NCBI GenBank assembly: GCA_027365175.1
Contig: DAHXNY010000009.1
Coordinates: 1 to 36,199, forward strand
Reading direction: 5' to 3'
From: Microcaldota archaeon
GTDB taxonomy: Archaea > Micrarchaeota > Micrarchaeia > Micrarchaeales > CABMGC01
Length of the DNA: 36,199 nucleotides
Each line of letters opens with the position of its first letter. The stretch's first letter is position 1. A program made the translations under genes and the position numbers. Under the pieces are notes generated by a model. The model made no database searches. It was not told the origin of the DNA and saw only the letters and a program-made list of their open reading frames with translations. This document shows, piece by piece, positions 32,384 through 36,199 of this stretch.

Positions 32384-33892
32384 ATGAGAAGGTCAGAGAT
32401 ACTGTCTACGGCAATAGTCATCATAGCCCTACTGCTCTTCATAACCGCTTACATGAATTCCGTGCAGCCTGGGATAAGCGACACGGATCCTTCGACATAC
32501 GTAATAATACCCATCCTAATGCTTCCTATATTCTTCATATTCAAGCTCAAGGAGAAGATACTTCCTGAAGTAAAGGGAAAGGACATAACCATAGGCATAT
32601 TGCTTTCCATTGCCGGAATAGCGCTTACTGCATACCTGAAATATGCACTCTCATTTGAATTCTCTGCTTTCGGGTTCGGTTTCCTTATTCTTCCTGTATT
32701 TGTTGCAGCATTCACGATACTCGCTTACGGCATAAAGAACCTGAAGAGATTCAGATCAGTAATAATATATTCGATATTCACCTCCCCTATCGTTCTTCTG
32801 CCTGTCCTCATGCAGAACCGGGCATTCACAGCGATAAACAGTGCGATAGTATACTGGATAGAGAAGCTCTTCATCCCTGCGCTGAAATTCTCCCCGCCCA
32901 TAACGATAACGCTCAACAATGTAAGCATAGGGATAGGCCAGGCCTGTGTAGGACTGGGTGCAATATTCGGGCTCCTGTTCATGCTCATCCCGCTGGCTTA
33001 TTTCTACAACGGCACAAACAAGGACAAGGTGAAGTGGGTAATATCTGGAATCGTACTGCTGCTTCTGTTGAACATAGCCCGCATGTCAATAATTACCTCA
33101 CTATGGTTTGCAACTGGCCCTTCGCAGACCCTTCTTACAATACATCTATTCATAGGGGTGCTTCTTTTCTACCTGACGCTTATAGTAATGATACTTGCTG
33201 CGCGCAGGTTCGGCCTTGAGATCCCGCAATTCAACAATGCAAAAGGCAAAAAGGTCAAGGAGTACGGCTATGCTCTTGCAGCAGCAGTTGTAATTGGCAT
33301 AATCTATTACGCAGTATTCAGCTACGGAAATTCATACATATCCCCGATGAATCTTACGATAAACCCAAGCTTTAATTTCACTCAGAATTACACCGTACAG
33401 TACTTCAACAATGCGATAAAGATGAAAAATTATACCAGCGAGATACTGATATACGACAACAACACCGCGGCAACCTTATACCTGTACAACAGGACGACCA
33501 CAGACAGGAACATAACTCTTGTAACGCTTGCGAAGCCATATGAAAACCCTATCCAGAATCTGCTGCACAATTCCTCCTCTACAGAGTCATTCACCTTCAT
33601 GAACATCTCAGGATATCTTACCACTTACTATCAGTTCTCTTCAAACGGGTCGCAGCTCTCTGTATTCGAGGGAAGCGAGGTATTCCAGATAAGCCCTTAT
33701 AATTACACCGTGATAAAGGAATACACCATAATTCCAAACGGATTATTCTCGAAGATAAGCGTCCAAAACTGCCAGCCGGTCGACTGGCACTCGTATATAA
33801 TGAATCTATTCAATCCTTCCGGATACAATTCTACGGAGCTGAGCCAGATGAACAACAGATACTGCGTATACAACTCGCTGGTGTCACGATGA
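32384..33892 (+). CDS. Archaeosortase/exosortase-like membrane transpeptidase with extra C-terminal domain
   Basis: A 502-residue protein with about eight membrane helices in the first 315 residues carrying the exosortase triad: Cys188 in GQACVGLGAI, Asn230-x-x-Arg233 in LLNIARMS, and His254 in LLTIHLFIG, each at a helix end. These enzymes cleave and anchor surface proteins at tripartite C-terminal sorting signals. Residues about 320-502 form an external domain with many N-x-S/T sites and two Cys, whose position recalls the EpsI-like partner fused to some exosortases. The start ATG 32384 lies about 75 nt after a TTTAAAT box. The stop overlaps the next gene by ATGA. The surface protein ending at 1857 is a possible substrate. 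Confidence 0.8.
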   Translation: MRRSEILSTAIVIIALLLFITAYMNSVQPGISDTDPSTYVIIPILMLPIFFIFKLKEKILPEVKGKDITIGILLSIAGIALTAYLKYALSFEFSAFGFGFLILPVFVAAFTILAYGIKNLKRFRSVIIYSIFTSPIVLLPVLMQNRAFTAINSAIVYWIEKLFIPALKFSPPITITLNNVSIGIGQACVGLGAIFGLLFMLIPLAYFYNGTNKDKVKWVISGIVLLLLLNIARMSIITSLWFATGPSQTLLTIHLFIGVLLFYLTLIVMILAARRFGLEIPQFNNAKGKKVKEYGYALAAAVVIGIIYYAVFSYGNSYISPMNLTINPSFNFTQNYTVQYFNNAIKMKNYTSEILIYDNNTAATLYLYNRTTTDRNITLVTLAKPYENPIQNLLHNSSSTESFTFMNISGYLTTYYQFSSNGSQLSVFEGSEVFQISPYNYTVIKEYTIIPNGLFSKISVQNCQPVDWHSYIMNLFNPSGYNSTELSQMNNRYCVYNSLVSR

Positions 33893-34896
33893 AGTTCGAG
33901 TATTCTGCCGGTGCATTCGTATACAGGAAAAGAGCTTCCAGCATAGAACTGCTCCTGCTGAAAAGAAAAGGATCGGATGCATACGACCTTCCAAAAGGCC
34001 ATATAGAAAAAGGCGAAAATGCAGTGCAGGCAGCGGTAAGGGAGATAAAGGAGGAAACCGGCCTCGACGCAACATTTCTGCCGTATTTCCAGACATCTAC
34101 GCATTACATATTCACCAGGAAGAAGGTAAGAATATCGAAGAGTGTTAAGTTCTTCATATCAAGAGCACAGAGCAACAAGGTAACTATCTCCAATGAGCAT
34201 AAGGGCTACACCTGGTGCGGTATCGATAAAGCCGCAGCTCTGTTGAAGTATAAGGATCTGCTTGGGATACTCACACCTGTAAAGGATTATATTGGAAGAT
34301 ATGAAGCTATCCAGAAGCTCAATAATGAATATACGCAGCTGCCAAGAGCTGTGGAGACGTGGGAGCTCTCCAAAAACTTTGTTCCGGGAGAAGGCCCGTT
34401 AAATCCTGATATAATGCTGATAGGTCAGGCACCAGGAGCAAATGAGGACATACAGAGAAGACCTTTCGTGGGAAGGAGCGGCCAGCTTCTTGACAGACTT
34501 TTGAAAGAGACCAAGATAAATAGGAAGAACGTATACATAACAAGCGTTGTCCAGTTCTTCCCATTCAAGAACAGGGAGCCTTCAAAAGATGAGGTGACCT
34601 TATGCAAACCGTTTATCGAGCGCCAGATATCAATAATAAAGCCCAGATACATCGTGCTCCTTGGCAGAATAGCTGCCCGGGCAATACTGGAAGAAGATTC
34701 TGTATCAGAAAATAGGGGAAGGATTATCGAGAAAAATGGCATAAGGCATATAATAACGCTTCATCCTTCTGCGGTACTGAGATTTCCTAAGAACGAAAGC
34801 ATATTAAAAAACGACTTAAGCATGCTTGCAGAGGAATTGAAAAAGGATAAAAAGGAGAATGTCAATATTATAAAGGATCATGGGCCCGTAGCTTAG
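33889..34896 (+). CDS. Fusion of Nudix hydrolase and family 4-like uracil-DNA glycosylase
   Basis: Residues 1-135 are a Nudix hydrolase with a perfect box at 37-59 (GHIEKGE...REIKEETGL). Residues about 150-325 are a uracil-DNA glycosylase of the family 4 type: FVPGEGPLNPDIMLIGQAPG (164-183), RRPFVGRSGQLLDRLL, VYITSVVQFFPF, and LHPSAVLRF (291-299). Family 4 enzymes usually hold a 4Fe-4S cluster; here the N-terminal Cys pair is absent and VVKCRPP has become VVQFFPF, leaving only Cys239. The cluster is therefore probably lost. The fusion would join nucleotide-pool cleaning to uracil excision. It overlaps the exosortase-like gene by 4 bp, and its last 15 bp, with the stop, lie inside tRNA-Ile. 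Confidence 0.9.
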   Translation: MKFEYSAGAFVYRKRASSIELLLLKRKGSDAYDLPKGHIEKGENAVQAAVREIKEETGLDATFLPYFQTSTHYIFTRKKVRISKSVKFFISRAQSNKVTISNEHKGYTWCGIDKAAALLKYKDLLGILTPVKDYIGRYEAIQKLNNEYTQLPRAVETWELSKNFVPGEGPLNPDIMLIGQAPGANEDIQRRPFVGRSGQLLDRLLKETKINRKNVYITSVVQFFPFKNREPSKDEVTLCKPFIERQISIIKPRYIVLLGRIAARAILEEDSVSENRGRIIEKNGIRHIITLHPSAVLRFPKNESILKNDLSMLAEELKKDKKENVNIIKDHGPVA

Positions 34897-34956
34897 CCTG
34901 GTCGGAGCGTTCGACTGATAATCGAAAGGTCATGAGTTCAAATCTCATCGGGCCCA
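34882..34956 (+). tRNA. tRNA-Ile(GAU), overlapped by the preceding CDS
   Basis: Acceptor GGGCCCG/CGGGCCC, D-arm GCTTAGCCTGGTCGGAGC, anticodon stem TTCGA/TCGAA around CTGATAA (anticodon GAT), T-arm ATGAG-TTCAAAT-CTCAT, discriminator A. The TAG stop of the Nudix-UDG gene (34894-34896) is in its D-arm. Confidence 0.95.
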
Positions 34957-35016
34957 TCAAAATATGCTTAACTTGAGATCATCCGGAAGATAAAATTAGC
35001 AAGCCTGTACTGAATT

Positions 35017-36030
35017 CTAGAACGCCTTCTTGTATCCGGTAGAGACGAAATTGCCATAATTCACATAGTTGACATCAAACTGTCCACCACTGCCCATGCC
35101 TGTAATAGTTGTAGCGAGTCTGGAATCGCCTCTCACGAGTTCCATGAACAATGCTCTGATAGACTTATCGGTCCCGCTCAGGGTATTCTCAGCGTAATCT
35201 ATCCCATTTTCTGTAAGCATTGGCATGCACGAGCCGAACTTCACTCTTCCGAAATCAGGCATGCCTCTCAGAGTATATCCTTTCCCATATGCGTTATTCC
35301 AAGGCTTTTCAACTACGCACTCTGCAGAATGTGCTGCTGCCTTATACACCACATTATCGGAAATGCTCTTACCTGTATTGATGTCTGTAAATTTTATCTT
35401 CCAGGAGTTGCTGCTTCCATCAGCACTCAGATTATTTACGCTCATGCTGATAATGTCCCCATGCCTTATCTGCATTCCGGATAAGTACACGCGTGCTTTT
35501 GGCAGCTCCTCGACCCACGGCTTAACAGCATTGCCGTATACTGCAACCCCTGCCTGTACCAGGCCTTCCGAAGGGCTTCCTCCGAGCCCTGTCCATACGT
35601 CTATATCTTTGTTCTTATAGCTGGTTATCCTGGGAACCTTAAAGGTAGCAGACACTCCTTTAAATGCCCTTGGCTTAGTTGCTATCATCTCATATCCTGC
35701 CCAATTGCCAGTAGCTACGAACTCAGAATTAGTAATATTGAGTACATTAAGAAGAGTCCTCTGGTCATCAGCGGAGCCCTGTCTTTTGTATCTCTGCGAA
35801 TAAATAGACGATGCCTGATTATCCTGCATATAGTGCCTGTTTGCATCATATCTGTAATAGCTGTTGACTCCCATAGCAATAGCTGCAGTAATAGACATTC
35901 CTGCTACAAGTCCTATCCACGCTGCCTTATTCTCCAGCTTCCTCTCCTTATCCGTCTTCTCTTCTCTAAGAGTATCTTTAAGTGCGTCAACGCGTTCATG
36001 CTTCTTGAAATCAACCATTATGATGCTCAT
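35017..36030 (-). CDS. G1 family glutamic peptidase (eqolisin-like), membrane-anchored acid protease
   Basis: The 337-residue protein has a charged cytosolic N-terminus (1-36), a membrane helix (about 37-54) and an outside catalytic domain (about 105-325). Eqolisin landmarks are present in order: NWAGYE (109), GVSATFKVPRIT, VWTGLGG (146), the catalytic Gln in LVQAGV (Gln159), PWVEELP (171), a GDxISMSV strand, and AECVVEKP (236-243) with the catalytic Glu, where AEWIVE is usual. G1 enzymes work at very acid pH; they are best known from fungi and occur in some bacteria and archaea. A TATTATAG-like box at about 36057-36064 on the minus strand supports ATG 36030; ATG 36018 is an alternative. Confidence 0.88.
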   Translation of the reverse strand: MSIIMVDFKKHERVDALKDTLREEKTDKERKLENKAAWIGLVAGMSITAAIAMGVNSYYRYDANRHYMQDNQASSIYSQRYKRQGSADDQRTLLNVLNITNSEFVATGNWAGYEMIATKPRAFKGVSATFKVPRITSYKNKDIDVWTGLGGSPSEGLVQAGVAVYGNAVKPWVEELPKARVYLSGMQIRHGDIISMSVNNLSADGSSNSWKIKFTDINTGKSISDNVVYKAAAHSAECVVEKPWNNAYGKGYTLRGMPDFGRVKFGSCMPMLTENGIDYAENTLSGTDKSIRALFMELVRGDSRLATTITGMGSGGQFDVNYVNYGNFVSTGYKKAF

Positions 36031-36072
36031 GGCTAGCCCTTCAAACTGATTACATAGCAGCTATAATCATAT

Positions 36073-36114
36073 GTGACATCCTCCCACCCCTGAAGGGTAT
36101 GGGCTTCCTCTGCG
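36073..36114 (-). mobile_element. IS200/IS605 right end with omega-RNA-type hairpin
   Basis: On the minus strand, directly after the tnpB stop, GAAGCCCATACCC-TTCA-GGGGTGGG forms the hairpin typical of IS605-family right ends, followed by AGGATGTCAC. In such elements this region is the 3' scaffold of the TnpB guide (omega) RNA, and the flanking chromosomal bases (here 36072 downward) act as guide. The element ends just upstream of the G1 peptidase promoter. Confidence 0.7.
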
Positions 36115-36199
36115 TCATGGATTCCACTCCTTTGATGCAGAGTATGTTTTCAGTTCCTCGACTCCTGCCTCCTGTTGAGGTCTTACAAAATCTCCCTGA
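36115..36199 (-). CDS. tnpB: TnpB (IS200/IS605 RNA-guided nuclease), C-terminal end only
   Basis: The last 27 codons of a minus-strand gene that begins beyond the window. The translated end contains GDFVRPQQEAGVEEL and SASKEWNP before TGA, which is the usual C-terminal tail of archaeal TnpB proteins after the zinc ribbon. The catalytic RuvC region lies outside the window, so activity cannot be judged. The reading frame is followed at once by the right-end hairpin. Confidence 0.7.
   Translation of the reverse strand, partial: QGDFVRPQQEAGVEELKTYSASKEWNP

Noticed and set aside
32344-32568. Separate 74-codon gene upstream of the exosortase-like gene
   Set aside because: It overlaps the membrane protein in another frame, lacks recognisable features and has a His/Asn-rich shadow composition.
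1-36199. CRISPR array or cas genes
   Set aside because: No regularly spaced repeats with unique spacers were found; the only direct repeats are the protein repeats at 1-1.06 kb and the tRNA-Leu half copies.

Overview
The window looks like a chromosome segment of an acidophilic DPANN archaeon, most likely a Micrarchaeota (ARMAN-type) genome. The evidence is archaeal promoters (TATA boxes about 25 nt upstream of starts, many near-leaderless genes, GGTG-type Shine-Dalgarno sites inside operons), archaeal proteins (eS1, archaeal uS15, archease, PAC2, class III signal peptide), a 23S rRNA gene with no 16S beside it, and a tRNA carrying what looks like a short non-canonical intron. Two secreted acid-protease families (thermopsin-like at 1.9 kb, G1/eqolisin at 35-36 kb) fit an acidic habitat. 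The taxonomic call is inference; no database search was possible.

Layout. 1-2.9 kb: the end of a repetitive Thr/Ser-rich surface protein, open at the window edge and broken by one frameshift, then a thermopsin-like secreted protein. 3.0-6.1 kb: a single 23S rRNA gene with its own TATA box, processing stem and terminator; its peptidyl-transferase centre departs from consensus at several normally invariant positions, with compensatory changes. 6.1-9.2 kb: a small helical-protein cluster with a tandem paralogue pair, a spermidine-synthase-like protein, a membrane-anchored protein and a tiny basic repeat protein. 9.3-11.7 kb: a PAC2 protein, tRNA-Leu(UAA), and an AbiE-type toxin-antitoxin pair flanked by a 55-bp perfect direct repeat of the tRNA 3' half, a very small tRNA-targeted island. 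11.8-16 kb: htpX-lemA, tRNA-Thr, a CDGSH protein, an M13 metallopeptidase and tRNA-Cys. 16-19.4 kb: a CBS-domain protein with a ribosome-hibernation-like C-terminus, a pilin-like protein, tRNA-Leu(CAG), a transposase remnant, a membrane-anchored protein and a DUF488 protein. 19.4-25 kb: eS1 and uS15, ValRS, a coiled-coil protein and a double-HTH Lrp-like regulator. 25.2-28.1 kb: a structured leader RNA, a GGDEF protein, a PduO-type cobalamin adenosyltransferase and ScpB/ScpA. 28.2-34.9 kb: a P5C-dehydrogenase-like enzyme, DUF192, a prenyl synthase, UbiE, archease, an archaeosortase/exosortase-like protease, a Nudix-UDG fusion and tRNA-Ile. 35-36.2 kb: the G1 peptidase and the 3' end of an IS200/IS605 tnpB element.

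How it fits together. Much of the window concerns the cell surface (repeat protein, pilin, anchored Thr-rich proteins, a possible sorting transpeptidase, acid proteases, HtpX/LemA membrane quality control). The rest is translation and its dormancy (23S rRNA, eS1/uS15, ValRS, five tRNAs, CBS-hibernation protein), chromosome maintenance (ScpAB, Nudix-UDG) and isoprenoid/quinone chemistry (prenyl synthase, UbiE). The strongest candidates for new biology are the divergent 23S catalytic core, the tRNA-bounded AbiE mini-island, the Nudix-UDG fusion lacking Fe-S ligands, the CBS-hibernation fusion, and the possible switch-like RNA ahead of an archaeal GGDEF gene.
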